A stretch of 64,000 nt of DNA from an uncultured Desulfuromusa sp. (GCF_963675815.1 NZ_OY776574.1:2040001-2104000), one strand, 5' to 3'. Counted from the stretch's first letter, positions 51,662-60,507 are shown. The notes: generated by a model from the sequence alone, not told the origin. Made by a program: numbers and translations.

Positions 51662-53074
51662 CTATTTGATCAGATCGATCGACTGGTAGAAATATGGTAG
51701 AGCCCAAACGGTGACAAAGAAGAAAACAACACCCATCACCGCACCTGCTCCGAGACCGAGGCCAAACTTTGGAGTCGGCTTGATCTCTTCGATCTGCTCC
51801 TGGTGAGCACTGTGCTCAGCCGCGAGTTCTTCTGCTGTCTTCGGCACCATCTTCCAGCCCGGCCAGTTATCCATAAACCAGTGTTGAACCAGCATCAGGT
51901 TGACCAGCCAGATCATCGGAATCATAGGGAACTGTTGGGGGTGTGAAATCCCTTTCTGGGTTCCAAGGAACAGATGTGATGTTCTGTAGTAGACAATGTA
52001 GAGCAGGATACTGGCAACAATGGTGATCAGGGTGCGGATGGTCACGTTGACAGGCATGCTGAATTTGCGTGGCCAGTTGCCAAAATAGAAGTTCAGGAAC
52101 AGAGCCGGTACGAGCATGAAAATGGCCATCTCGCCGACATGGAGCCAACGCCAGTCAGGAGCATCGGCACGTCTGGTGCCACGAATCGCTTCACCGAAGG
52201 TCAATTCCTGGGCAAAATAGAAGAAGAAATGCATTGCCAGGGCGATAGCAATAATACCGAAAAAACAGGTAAAACGGCGACCCCAGTCGTTTTTGATCAA
52301 ATTGAAGGGGTAGCGTTCCCAGATAGTTTCGACCAACCAGACGACAACGGTACAGCACATGATCCAGCTGACATGGAAGTTGCCCGAGACTGTGTCAGCA
52401 AACTGCTCCCAGTAAGGGGGCGCGATAGAGGTGAAATATTGCCATGGATCATAAAGAATCCCCATGTGTGGGTGCATGGTGACAAAATAGACCAGGGTCG
52501 AGAGAAAGAAGGTGAACATCAGAATCGAAAACCCTTTGGCGGGTTGCTTCATCTTCTGCCAGGGAGCTTCTTCGAAGGCCACAACCCAGGCCGGTGAGAG
52601 CCAGGAGGCGATTGCAGCAAACATAAGAATTGCTAAGGCAGCATATTCTATGGCGAAGAAACTGGTGATGCCAGGGAGTTTTTCAAGTTGCTCAGGGTTA
52701 AAATATGCAAGGCCATAGTTACCGAGGAAGCCTTCAAAGAAACCTTTAATCAGCAGCAGCAGGATGCCGACGGAAACCAGCGTTAAAACTGCTCCTTTGT
52801 AGAGCGGATGAGCGTTATCGAGCCAGCTTCTTTTGAAGGGCCAGTAGTTAAAGACGTAAACCATCCAGATCATCATGATCAGCCACCAGCGACAGTACAT
52901 GTAACCGACATAAGGGGTATACATGCGCATGTAGCCTCGGGGATCCTGGAAGATCCACCAGGTGGCATAAAATACGGCGAACAGTACGGCAATACTGATC
53001 AGGGCCGGTAGCGGTCCTGACCATCTTTTCACCAGCTTGCGTTCTTCAAGGAATCCCTCACCATACTTTTCCAT
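51662..53074 (-). CDS. Eleven-helix membrane protein of unknown function
   Basis: I do not recognise this 470-residue protein. AAGGAGG five bases before the ATG at 53074 fixes the start. About eleven hydrophobic segments are visible, near residues 20-40, 57-76, 91-110, 132-155, 176-196, 231-250, 265-286, 306-327, 338-358, 375-394 and 440-465. It is very rich in Trp, Tyr, Phe and Met. Several His lie in or near helices (TMHPHMG, FHVSW, AMHFFF, LHVGEM, QHWF), which could bind haem or metal. The layout does not show MFS, ABC or TRAP signatures. Its tight coupling to the Tat-exported MBL enzyme suggests a partner role, for example electron transfer or transport of the substrate. Confidence 0.8.
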   Translation of the reverse strand: MEKYGEGFLEERKLVKRWSGPLPALISIAVLFAVFYATWWIFQDPRGYMRMYTPYVGYMYCRWWLIMMIWMVYVFNYWPFKRSWLDNAHPLYKGAVLTLVSVGILLLLIKGFFEGFLGNYGLAYFNPEQLEKLPGITSFFAIEYAALAILMFAAIASWLSPAWVVAFEEAPWQKMKQPAKGFSILMFTFFLSTLVYFVTMHPHMGILYDPWQYFTSIAPPYWEQFADTVSGNFHVSWIMCCTVVVWLVETIWERYPFNLIKNDWGRRFTCFFGIIAIALAMHFFFYFAQELTFGEAIRGTRRADAPDWRWLHVGEMAIFMLVPALFLNFYFGNWPRKFSMPVNVTIRTLITIVASILLYIVYYRTSHLFLGTQKGISHPQQFPMIPMIWLVNLMLVQHWFMDNWPGWKMVPKTAEELAAEHSAHQEQIEEIKPTPKFGLGLGAGAVMGVVFFFVTVWALPYFYQSIDLIK

Positions 53075-53132
53075 TGTTTCCTCCTTACAGCGTGTATTCC
53101 CCTCCGTGATATCGATTTTGTCCTGTCCTGTT

Positions 53133-53384
53133 TCAGGTTTTGAAAGGTTGTAGTCTCTCTGCGATGGCTGCCAGAACTGCTTCTTTGTCTTCCGGGTCCA
53201 AGCCCATATTTTTTGCCTCCTCGGCCAACAGTTCCGGGGACAAGTCAGCTTCAAAAGGGTACGGAGCGGTTTTTTGCTTCTCTTCCTGAAAGGGAATAAT
53301 GTCTCGTATCAGCTCTGCTGAAGCGCATGCTGTTTGAATTAAGGCTTTTTGGAAGAATTGTTTTCTGCTCATGGTTTTTTCCAT
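53133..53384 (-). CDS. Small protein with Tat-like N-terminus
   Basis: This 83-residue protein starts at the ATG at 53384, with GAGGAGG five bases before it. It opens MEKTMSRKQFFQKALIQTACA, which looks like a Tat signal (S-R-R-x-F-x-K) but with Lys in place of the second Arg, so export by Tat is doubtful. The rest is acidic and helical with DLSPELLAEEAKNMGLDPED. It lies between the GntR gene (17 bases) and the membrane-protein gene (58 bases). It may be a small subunit or assembly factor for the membrane protein. No family is recognised. Confidence 0.75.
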   Translation of the reverse strand: MEKTMSRKQFFQKALIQTACASAELIRDIIPFQEEKQKTAPYPFEADLSPELLAEEAKNMGLDPEDKEAVLAAIAERLQPFKT

Positions 53385-53401
53385 GAATGCCTCCTCTACC
53401 G

Positions 53402-54157
53402 TCACGCAAGTTCTCGTCTGGCAGCTTCAACTGTTTGTGGAATAGGAATTTTTTTGAGATCAGAAAAAGCAACACAGGTGTTAATGATTTTCATCTTGGT
53501 GGCGTTTATGGACTCCTGAATATTTTTATTTTTTATGGCGTTGAATATCAGGACGTAATCCGCAAAGAGTTTTTTTTGCTGTGTTTCTTCAAAGGAAAAA
53601 AAACCGGGAAACATCAAAGAAGAACTGGCACAGAAAGATGAAACAACTTCTTCAATGATCTGGTTTTCAGTGCTTGCCGCAATAATCTGGAAAAAATATC
53701 GTGCCTGTTCTTTGAATTGACCGATATCGTGGCTGAAGATGGCGCGACTGAGATTGACAGTACAACCTTCAAGCTCTGCGAGGGCGGAGTCGGATATGTT
53801 GACAGCAGCAATAGAAATAACTCCGGGGAGAAAAAGGTAGGCTGCCTCAAATCGGGACATAATTCTTTCATAGGATTCTTCGTTCGCATGGTGCCCGGAA
53901 TTGTTCATCAGCTGTGTGGATTGCAGATAATAGCCGCTGCCTCGTTTCGAGATGATTAACCCTTTTGACTCGATTCGCCTCAGCGCAACTCTCAAGGTGT
54001 TTCTACTAACCTTCAATTCAGCTGCCAGCGTCCGTTCCGTTGGCAGACGATCACCGATGGCCCAGGTGTTTGCCTGAATTTTTTTCAAGAGCAGGTTTTC
54101 AAGCCATTCTTCTTTGTTTGCATGATTTTTGCTTATTGGTAGTTCCAATGCGTCCAT
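53402..54157 (-). CDS. FCD-type GntR transcription regulator (LldR/PdhR/FadR-like)
   Basis: This 251-residue regulator has an N-terminal GntR winged helix (about 15-78): WAIGDRLPTERTLAAELKVSRNTLRVALRRIESKGLIISKRGSGYY. A C-terminal all-helical FCD effector domain follows. FCD regulators of this group bind small organic acids and recognise TNGTNNNACNA. A perfect ATTGGT-N3-ACCAAT lies 117 bases upstream of this gene, and close matches lie at the dct-glc and lut promoters, so I infer it controls lactate genes as well as its own operon. GGAATAG precedes the ATG at 54157. It leads the operon with the small protein, membrane protein and MBL enzyme. Confidence 0.88.
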   Translation of the reverse strand: MDALELPISKNHANKEEWLENLLLKKIQANTWAIGDRLPTERTLAAELKVSRNTLRVALRRIESKGLIISKRGSGYYLQSTQLMNNSGHHANEESYERIMSRFEAAYLFLPGVISIAAVNISDSALAELEGCTVNLSRAIFSHDIGQFKEQARYFFQIIAASTENQIIEEVVSSFCASSSLMFPGFFSFEETQQKKLFADYVLIFNAIKNKNIQESINATKMKIINTCVAFSDLKKIPIPQTVEAARRELA

Positions 54158-54225
54158 ATTCTATTCCATATATATTTTTGTTTAATTGTATGTTTTTGTT
54201 TTATATCCACTTATTGCTTGGCTTA

Positions 54226-54253
54226 ACTATAGTATCTTTTTTGTTAAAGTCAA
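54226..54253 (-). promoter_or_regulatory. Sigma-70 promoter of the gntR operon
   Basis: On the minus strand TTGACT (54248-54253), 16 bases, TATAGT (54226-54231). Each box has one mismatch. It lies about 70 bases before the gntR start, and the operator lies just upstream of it. Confidence 0.6.
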
Positions 54254-54273
54254 TAAGAGATAATTTTTTCATG

Positions 54274-54288
54274 ATTGGTAGAACCAAT
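54274..54288 (-). promoter_or_regulatory. GntR/LldR-type operator upstream of the gntR gene
   Basis: ATTGGT-AGA-ACCAAT is a perfect palindrome and the best TNGTNNNACNA match in the window. It is centred about 30 bases upstream of the -35 box. That position fits activation, or repression by looping, rather than simple blocking. The sites at 7195 and 12316 lie downstream of their -10 boxes. Confidence 0.72.
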
Positions 54289-54493
54289 TTGACGGTTTCT
54301 GTCTTTTAGGCTAAGGGTGTGTTTTCAACTAAGCTTATTCTGTTTCTGAGAAAACCTGGAGAAGAATGACTATGCTCAGTGTCTGGGGTTGATGTGGGGT
54401 AAGGTGGCCATGAGATAAGAGGCTGACTGATTTGATAAGAAACGATGTCGAATGCGAGAATCTGTCTCTTTGTGGAGTGCTGTCAGATTATAA
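54289..54493. other. Rest of the spacer between gntR and the next membrane-protein gene
   Basis: No gene, strong hairpin or promoter pair is seen. Both flanking genes are on the minus strand, so the 3' end of the upstream operon should lie here, but no intrinsic terminator is visible. Confidence 0.3.
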
Positions 54494-55444
54494 TTATGTA
54501 TTTTTTGTTCGGTGAGATGACGGCGCAGATTTTGAGCCGGATATCCGACTTGCCACGTTGTGTTCCACCTGTGGCAGCAAAGCCATGCCGGTCAGAGTTT
54601 TAAAAAGGCGGAAAATTCCCCAGAGAAAGGCAATCGGCAGAATCACCGTGTTGAGGAGAAAGACCACGAGCAAGTCCAAAAAATTGTCGATCATCCTGGT
54701 GCTTCGCTCTGCCATCCATGTCTGGATCTTCCCAAAATCGAGAATTTGCTCGGCCTGTTTGAAGCGCAAGGTGAATTGTTGCCACCAGCTTTTATCTGCG
54801 GAAGAGTCTGGGGCGGTGTCAACCTTCTGGAGTTCGGCGTTGCTCTCTGCGATGGAGCTGCTGGCGGTGGTGTAGCTATCGGCGAGAAAATATTCATAGG
54901 TTGTCTGGTTGAGTGCAGCGGTGAGTGGTACGGCAAAACGGACGACGATGGCGAGGAAGAGCAGACGTTTACCCAGAGAGGCAAGATCAATACGAACCCA
55001 GAATCTCAGCCAGAGTCCTGCCAACCACAGCAGCAATCCCAGGCTGCCGAGGAGTTCAATTCCCATCCAGGGGCTGATCTCGATCAGAAAACGTTGCACA
55101 CCGAGGGAGGTGAGGGCGACCAGCATAACCCAGGAGAAGCGCTCTACCATGTCATTGAGCGGATCCAGAATTTGGCCGAAAGCCAGGTTCAAACCAACTC
55201 CTGCGGGAGAAACAGCCACTTCTGATTCCTGAATAACCGAGATGATGCCGTTCGTCACCCGTGCCAGAGCAAAACTGGCCAGTGCCCGTGTCAGAGACTC
55301 TTCCACCTGTGCTGTTGCTGTTTGATCAATGCGTGTGAATAATGGGTTTTCAAGAACAGCTGATCGCAGTGGGGCCAGAACGATGACCGCTAACAGGACG
55401 ATCAGGATCAGGCTGGTCAGAATTTTACGCCGGTCATTCAACAT
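54494..55444 (-). CDS. Membrane protein of unknown function
   Basis: I do not recognise this 316-residue protein. It has an N-terminal helix (about 11-28), helices near 103-120, 125-147 and 160-180, and one near 265-287. A long soluble loop lies between the fourth and fifth (about 180-260, rich in Ser, Ala and Glu). A stretch near 37-85 is predicted amphipathic helix. AGGG precedes the ATG at 55444. It lies 21 bases after an EF-G paralog gene and is the last of four tightly packed genes. Confidence 0.72.
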   Translation of the reverse strand: MLNDRRKILTSLILIVLLAVIVLAPLRSAVLENPLFTRIDQTATAQVEESLTRALASFALARVTNGIISVIQESEVAVSPAGVGLNLAFGQILDPLNDMVERFSWVMLVALTSLGVQRFLIEISPWMGIELLGSLGLLLWLAGLWLRFWVRIDLASLGKRLLFLAIVVRFAVPLTAALNQTTYEYFLADSYTTASSSIAESNAELQKVDTAPDSSADKSWWQQFTLRFKQAEQILDFGKIQTWMAERSTRMIDNFLDLLVVFLLNTVILPIAFLWGIFRLFKTLTGMALLPQVEHNVASRISGSKSAPSSHRTKNT

Positions 55445-55465
55445 GGTTTCAGCCCTTCATGCTGC

Positions 55466-57532
55466 TCAGGTGACCCCAAACTTTTTTAATGTCTCGGCCG
55501 GGGCTTGATCAAAATGGGAAAATTCCATGGTAAAACTTCCTTGCCCTTTAGTCGCACTGCGGAGTTCAGTCATATAGCCGAACATCTCCAGCAAAGGCAC
55601 CGTGGCGCGGATAAGGTCCTGTCCCGGGCGAGATGTGATCCCCTCGACCTGTCCCCGTTTTTGATTCAGGCTACTCATAACTCGACCGGTATAATCAGAT
55701 GGGGAAACCAATTCGAGAGCCATAACCGGTTCCAGAAGCGTCGGTTTGCCATTTTGCAGTGCCAGGGTCATGGCTCTGTTGATGGCTGCTGAAATTCCTA
55801 GGTCAGTGGTTTTGTTACTGCTGTAAGGAGCTTCTATCAGGCTCAGTTGCAGGTCCGTCAGCGGGTAACCGGCAAGCTGTCCGGATTGGCAGGCAGTTGT
55901 TAATTTTTCTCTGATCAATTTGGCGAGCTCTGGGGGCCAATCGTCAAGCAGCTGCTCCGGGATGTCAATATCGATCCCGCTTTTTCGTGCTGTTGGATTT
56001 ATTCTGATCTTCACTTCACCCTGATGGATTTTTCCGTCAATTTCCCGCTCAAAAACTTCACGTTGTTCCGTTGCACAGCGGACAGTTTCTCGATAAACAA
56101 CCTGTGGCCGTCCGGTCTGGGTCGCGACTCCAAAATCAGCTTTCAGCCTCTGGACAACAACTTCCAGATGCAATTCTCCCATTCCTGTTAACAGTGTCTG
56201 ACCGGTTTCCGGATCTTCCGTGACGTGAAATGTCGGGTCTTCCCACTGAAGTTTTTCCAATGCCAGAGGGAGTTTGTCCCGGTCATCAACTGTTTTGGCT
56301 TCTATTGCCAGTGATACGACGGGTTCCGGATATTCAAGACCAGCGAGTTGCAGGGGGACATCAGGGTGACTGATGGTATCTCCGGTCAGAACATTTTTTA
56401 ACCCTGTCGCGGTAATAATGTCGCCGGCAATTGCCATATTTATTCTTTCGCGTTTGTGTGCATGCATACGAAACAGGCGGGCAACTTTTTCGGTCTCCAG
56501 GGTCCGGCTGTTGTAGACAACATCTCCCGGTTTGAGATGACCGGAGTAGAGGCGCAGATAGCTCAGTTTTCGACCTTCATCGGAAATAACCTTGAAGGCC
56601 AGAGCACACAGGTCCGCTTTCGGGTCGGTGATGACTTGACACTGCTCTTGTTTATCGATCCGGATCGCTGTTGATGCCGGTATTTCAAGGGGAGAGGGGA
56701 GCAGGGCGCAGATCATGTCGAGTAATGGTTGAATCCCTTTATTGCGAAGAGCCGACCCCAGCATCACCGGATAAATATCACAGTTGATCACCCCTTTGCG
56801 CAAGGCAGGGAGAATCCTTTCCGCTGCAATCGGGGTTCCATTGAGAAAATCATCAAGGATAGAGTCGTCAAAATCAGCTGCGGCCTCAACAATTTTATCC
56901 CGTTGCTGTTGTGCGGTTGCTCTTAATTCTTCCGGAATTTCACCTGTAACCAGAGTTTTTCCCTGATCATCTTCTGCAAATAAAATCGTTGTTTCCCCTA
57001 TGAGATCAATTACCCCATAGAAACTCTCTTCACTCCCTAGCGGCAGCTGCAGCAACAGTGGCGTGGCGTCAAGTTTTTTAACCATAGATTCCAGCACCTG
57101 CTGATAGTCGGAACCGATACGATCCATTTTGTTGATCAGGCAAATCCGGGGGACGTTATAACGGCTGGCCTGTCGCCAGACTGATTCGCTCTGAGGTTGA
57201 ACTCCTTCGACGGCGCTGAAAATGGCAACCGCACCGTCCAGCGCTCGCAGGGAGCGTTCGACTTCAATGGTAAAATCAATGTGACCAGGGGTATCGATCA
57301 GGTTGAAAGTGTAGTTGTTCCAGTGGCAAGTTGTGGCGGTTGCAGTAATGGTGATACCGCGTTCCTGCTCCTGTTCCATCCAGTCCATGACCGCTAATCC
57401 ATCGTGAACTTCTCCCATTTTATGGATTTCACCCGCGTAAAACAGAATGCGTTCAGATACGGTTGTTTTGCCCGCATCAATATGGGAGATGATGCCGAAG
57501 TTGCGGACGTTATGAAGGTCTGAGTTTGCCAT
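55466..57532 (-). CDS. fusA: Elongation factor G paralog
   Basis: This 688-residue translational GTPase has G1 HIDAGKTT, G2 RGITITATAT, G3 DTPGHID, G4 NKMD and the complete five-domain layout. Domain IV and the C-terminal motif region YTGRVMSSLNQKRGQVEGI are present. It promotes tRNA translocation and/or ribosome recycling. It is not in a str operon with rpsL, rpsG and tuf; instead its neighbours are unknown genes. It is therefore probably a second EF-G (fusA2-like), perhaps specialised for recycling or stress. AAGGA precedes the ATG at 57532. Confidence 0.9.
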   Translation of the reverse strand: MANSDLHNVRNFGIISHIDAGKTTVSERILFYAGEIHKMGEVHDGLAVMDWMEQEQERGITITATATTCHWNNYTFNLIDTPGHIDFTIEVERSLRALDGAVAIFSAVEGVQPQSESVWRQASRYNVPRICLINKMDRIGSDYQQVLESMVKKLDATPLLLQLPLGSEESFYGVIDLIGETTILFAEDDQGKTLVTGEIPEELRATAQQQRDKIVEAAADFDDSILDDFLNGTPIAAERILPALRKGVINCDIYPVMLGSALRNKGIQPLLDMICALLPSPLEIPASTAIRIDKQEQCQVITDPKADLCALAFKVISDEGRKLSYLRLYSGHLKPGDVVYNSRTLETEKVARLFRMHAHKRERINMAIAGDIITATGLKNVLTGDTISHPDVPLQLAGLEYPEPVVSLAIEAKTVDDRDKLPLALEKLQWEDPTFHVTEDPETGQTLLTGMGELHLEVVVQRLKADFGVATQTGRPQVVYRETVRCATEQREVFEREIDGKIHQGEVKIRINPTARKSGIDIDIPEQLLDDWPPELAKLIREKLTTACQSGQLAGYPLTDLQLSLIEAPYSSNKTTDLGISAAINRAMTLALQNGKPTLLEPVMALELVSPSDYTGRVMSSLNQKRGQVEGITSRPGQDLIRATVPLLEMFGYMTELRSATKGQGSFTMEFSHFDQAPAETLKKFGVT

Positions 57533-57551
57533 GAGATATCCTTCCTGGAGA

Positions 57552-59360
57552 CTAAAACACCCCAGCTCTGAGTTTGTGCAGGTGTTCCTCTGAGAGCTGG
57601 TTCAGGGCGAAATATTCACGTTCTAATTCTTCTATATAAAAATGATCCAAGCCACTATTGGCAAGAAAATCATTGCGTAACTCAACGTTGTTGTTGGCGA
57701 TAATTTCCGGGAACAGTTGTCGCAGATAGATAGCTTCTTTTTTGATATCATGGATCACGGTTTGAAACATCTGGGGATCAAGCGGTTTGCTGATGATGCC
57801 GCGTATCAGCAGCTCGTCGTTTAATTCACGGTAGAGTTCATCCTGTTCAGAATTGGTATGATAGCGCGAGTAACGGATCCGGATGTGGTCTTTAGCATGA
57901 CTCAGGACGATATTGTAAAGCTTTTCCCTGGCGTCGATAACTTTTAATTCAGCTGTCAGCCTCTTGATTGTTGCAACTCCGGCAGCAACTTCTTCCAACC
58001 CTTTTCTGAGACAAACCAGTTTCTGTCGACCAAATCGACCCAGATAGTGATTCAGGATAATGTCTTCAAAGAATAGTTTGTCAAAGAGTCCTTTGACCAG
58101 ATTGTTGAATTTCTGCCGACTGTCCAGCAGGTTCTGAAGAAGCTCTTCCGTCGGGCGGTAACTTTCCATGAATGCAACCTGGCTGATGTTTGTTGCCGTA
58201 CTGTCATAGCGATCAAAAAAGGTGATGATCGTGGAAAAATCTTCCAGCAATGATAGCGGCGCTCCATCACGGATTTGTTCATCAAAAAGCTGTCCGGTTT
58301 CCAGCAGGAGTTTTTCAAAGCTGTGATCATGGTTGCGACGGGCATGTTGTTTGGCAAATAACAACTGGATTGTGTCTCTCCGACTGATTCCCTGACGCAG
58401 CAGCAGGTCATGAAGAATGTCTCTGGCAATGGCCGTGTATTCAGGTTCATGGATGGTGCTTCTGACTTCTGCTTTTAATTTTTTATCGAGTGCTGATAGC
58501 AGGGATGTCGGAATTTCATTCCGCAGCGCAAGGGCCTTCAGTCGGGTCAGGCGGGCATGTTGCTGACGGCTGATATCTCCCTGCTGGTAGCATTCCACCA
58601 GAACCTTTTTGTAATCATCAATAATCTGGTAGTTATCACGATGCTGATACATGACATCAATACAGATGCGTTCCCGCTGGTAAGGGTCCAGCCCCAGATT
58701 GTCTGCAAGATCCTGCAGAACCGCGTGGGTATTTTTTGAAATCGAACGATTGCGATAATAAAGAGTCTGAAATTCTTGTTGAAAATGACGATGGTTGGTC
58801 TCGGATAATCGCAACAGGTAAACAGAGCAGTTTTCCGGCAGCTGAGATAAAAGTTGCTCTGCCAGTTTGGAGTCATCCTGGCGATTCAAGTTGGGAATTC
58901 GTTTGAGGGTTTTTCCCAGATGGCGAAGGATTTGTTCCTGGATCTGACGATGTGTTTTTTCTTTCAGGCCGTTGACGAAAAAGAAATAGTTGTCTATGGC
59001 ATGGCCCTTAAGAAAAATATCTTCATAACTCTGCTCGCTACGGTTCAGTTCGTTGATTTCAAGATGACCGGTTTCATTGTACCCGGCTCCAAGGAGCATC
59101 AGGCGGTTGAAGATTCCTTCTTTACTCAGGTCAGAGACTGGTTGGTCGACACCAAACATGTACTCGCAAAATGTTCCCCCGGTCCCTGTCTGCTGCACTC
59201 CTGTTGGACTGAGGATGATTTCACTTCCGGGAGCGAAAAAGCGGAGGTTACGATCTGCAGCCTGGAAGAAATGATGGTGAGCAGTCCGGCAACCTGCAGC
59301 GGTTGCGAAATATTCAATTTTGTCGTTAATCTTTCCGTGTAAACGTAATTCTGTGTTCAT
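57552..59360 (-). CDS. Large soluble protein of unknown function next to EF-G
   Basis: I do not recognise this 602-residue protein with confidence. It has no membrane helix or signal peptide. The first 130 residues look like a compact alpha/beta domain (AAGCRTAHHHFFQAADRNLRFFAPG). From about 140 on it is mostly helical and strongly charged with many RLTRLKALALRNEI-like stretches, and ends EELEREYFALNQLSEEHLHKLRAGVF. No nucleotide-binding or catalytic motif is evident. There is no Shine-Dalgarno sequence before the ATG at 59360, only an A-rich stretch, so it may depend on coupling to the gene upstream (14 bases). It lies 19 bases before the EF-G paralog. Confidence 0.75.
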   Translation of the reverse strand: MNTELRLHGKINDKIEYFATAAGCRTAHHHFFQAADRNLRFFAPGSEIILSPTGVQQTGTGGTFCEYMFGVDQPVSDLSKEGIFNRLMLLGAGYNETGHLEINELNRSEQSYEDIFLKGHAIDNYFFFVNGLKEKTHRQIQEQILRHLGKTLKRIPNLNRQDDSKLAEQLLSQLPENCSVYLLRLSETNHRHFQQEFQTLYYRNRSISKNTHAVLQDLADNLGLDPYQRERICIDVMYQHRDNYQIIDDYKKVLVECYQQGDISRQQHARLTRLKALALRNEIPTSLLSALDKKLKAEVRSTIHEPEYTAIARDILHDLLLRQGISRRDTIQLLFAKQHARRNHDHSFEKLLLETGQLFDEQIRDGAPLSLLEDFSTIITFFDRYDSTATNISQVAFMESYRPTEELLQNLLDSRQKFNNLVKGLFDKLFFEDIILNHYLGRFGRQKLVCLRKGLEEVAAGVATIKRLTAELKVIDAREKLYNIVLSHAKDHIRIRYSRYHTNSEQDELYRELNDELLIRGIISKPLDPQMFQTVIHDIKKEAIYLRQLFPEIIANNNVELRNDFLANSGLDHFYIEELEREYFALNQLSEEHLHKLRAGVF

Positions 59361-59374
59361 AATATTTTTTTATT

Positions 59375-60166
59375 TCATTTTATTGATTCAGCAGGAAAGT
59401 TGAAATATTGACCATCATGAGCCAGATTAATACCGACCGGGAGTTCTCGATCATGGATGCTGTGATCAACCTCATGACTGAGATGGGTCAGCAGGGTTTG
59501 TTTTGCATTGATTTTTTGGGCCATTTCGATTGCCTGTGGAATATTGAAGTGGGTATTGTGTGGAGTAAATCGGAGTCCATCCAGAATCAATAATTCCAAC
59601 CCTTGTAACAGCTCCAGAGAGCTCGGCGGGATAGCGTTGCAGTCGGTCAGGTAGGCAATGGGGCCACAGCGGTAACCGAAAGCCTGGATATGCCCATGTT
59701 GCATCGGGATGGGAATCATTTTCAGGCCAAACAGCTCAATTGCCTGACTCATTGGGCGGAGTTCCAGTCGCGGGATATAACTGACCGGCTCTGAATGGTT
59801 AAAAATATAGCTGAAATTATTTCTGATTGTTGCCAGGGTCTGCTTTGATCCGTAGAGTGGAATCGGTATTTTTGAGCGGATGTTGAAGCCGCGCAGATCG
59901 TCGATTCCGTGAACATGGTCAGCGTGACAGTGGGTATAGAAAACAGCATCAATATGGCGAATATCTTCGCGTAGCACCTGTTGTCGCAGATCAGTTGAGG
60001 TATCGATCAGAATGTTGTATTTTCCATAACTGAGAAGAGCACTACAGCGGGTGCGTTGGTTATAGGGATGATCGGAAAGGCAGACCGGACAACGGCAGCC
60101 AATCACCGGAATACCGGTGCTGGTCCCCGAACCGAGAACGGTTATTTTGAGAGTCTCTACCTGCAT
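59375..60166 (-). CDS. Metallo-beta-lactamase-fold hydrolase, PhnP-like
   Basis: This 263-residue cytoplasmic enzyme has the PhnP-type opening TVLGSGTSTGIPVIGCRCPVC, with Cys that bind a structural zinc in PhnP, and the metal motif HCHADH near residue 90. It also has MQHGHIQAFGYR and the final LTHLSHEVDH. PhnP is a cyclic phosphodiesterase; other relatives act on cyclic nucleotides or lipoate/octanoate-linked substrates. No phosphonate genes are present. The start at 60166 is chosen for similarity; a TTG at 60199 is in frame. It leads the four-gene operon with the 602-residue protein, the EF-G paralog and a membrane protein. Confidence 0.85.
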   Translation of the reverse strand: MQVETLKITVLGSGTSTGIPVIGCRCPVCLSDHPYNQRTRCSALLSYGKYNILIDTSTDLRQQVLREDIRHIDAVFYTHCHADHVHGIDDLRGFNIRSKIPIPLYGSKQTLATIRNNFSYIFNHSEPVSYIPRLELRPMSQAIELFGLKMIPIPMQHGHIQAFGYRCGPIAYLTDCNAIPPSSLELLQGLELLILDGLRFTPHNTHFNIPQAIEMAQKINAKQTLLTHLSHEVDHSIHDRELPVGINLAHDGQYFNFPAESIK

Positions 60167-60288
60167 TCTGATTTCATCCGGAAAGTATGAAAGCTTCAAG
60201 TGATGAGGTAAAGTAGCATTTTAATTGAGCTGTAGACAACAATTGTTTGGAAATTCCGACAGGCTGAAGCGGCCTGTAAGAAGGATCT

Positions 60289-60456
60289 ATGACAGAAAAA
60301 AATCGTTTTGAAATCAATAAACTCTGTCGTCGATGTATTCGGCAATGTAAACAGCCGGGCAGCATTGTCATGCTCGACTGTCCCCGGTTTCAGCCGCGTC
60401 CGTTTAAGTCGGAAGAGTTGAAGTTCAAACAGCTGGATTTGTTTGACAAGAAGTAG
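60289..60456 (+). CDS. 55-residue cysteine-motif protein
   Basis: A short gene divergent from the PhnP-like gene. AAGGA lies four bases before the ATG, and the frame runs without rare features to a TAG. The protein begins MTEKNRFEINKLCRRCIRQC and contains a later CPRF, giving C-x2-C-x3-C and a fourth Cys eleven residues on. Four Cys in so short a basic protein suggest a zinc or Fe-S site, or a nucleic-acid-binding zinc ribbon. No family is recognised. Confidence 0.6.
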   Translation: MTEKNRFEINKLCRRCIRQCKQPGSIVMLDCPRFQPRPFKSEELKFKQLDLFDKK

Positions 60457-60507
60457 ATGGTTGCACCTGTAACGGGCCGAAACAACATCGGGTGGGAACG
60501 GCCTGAC

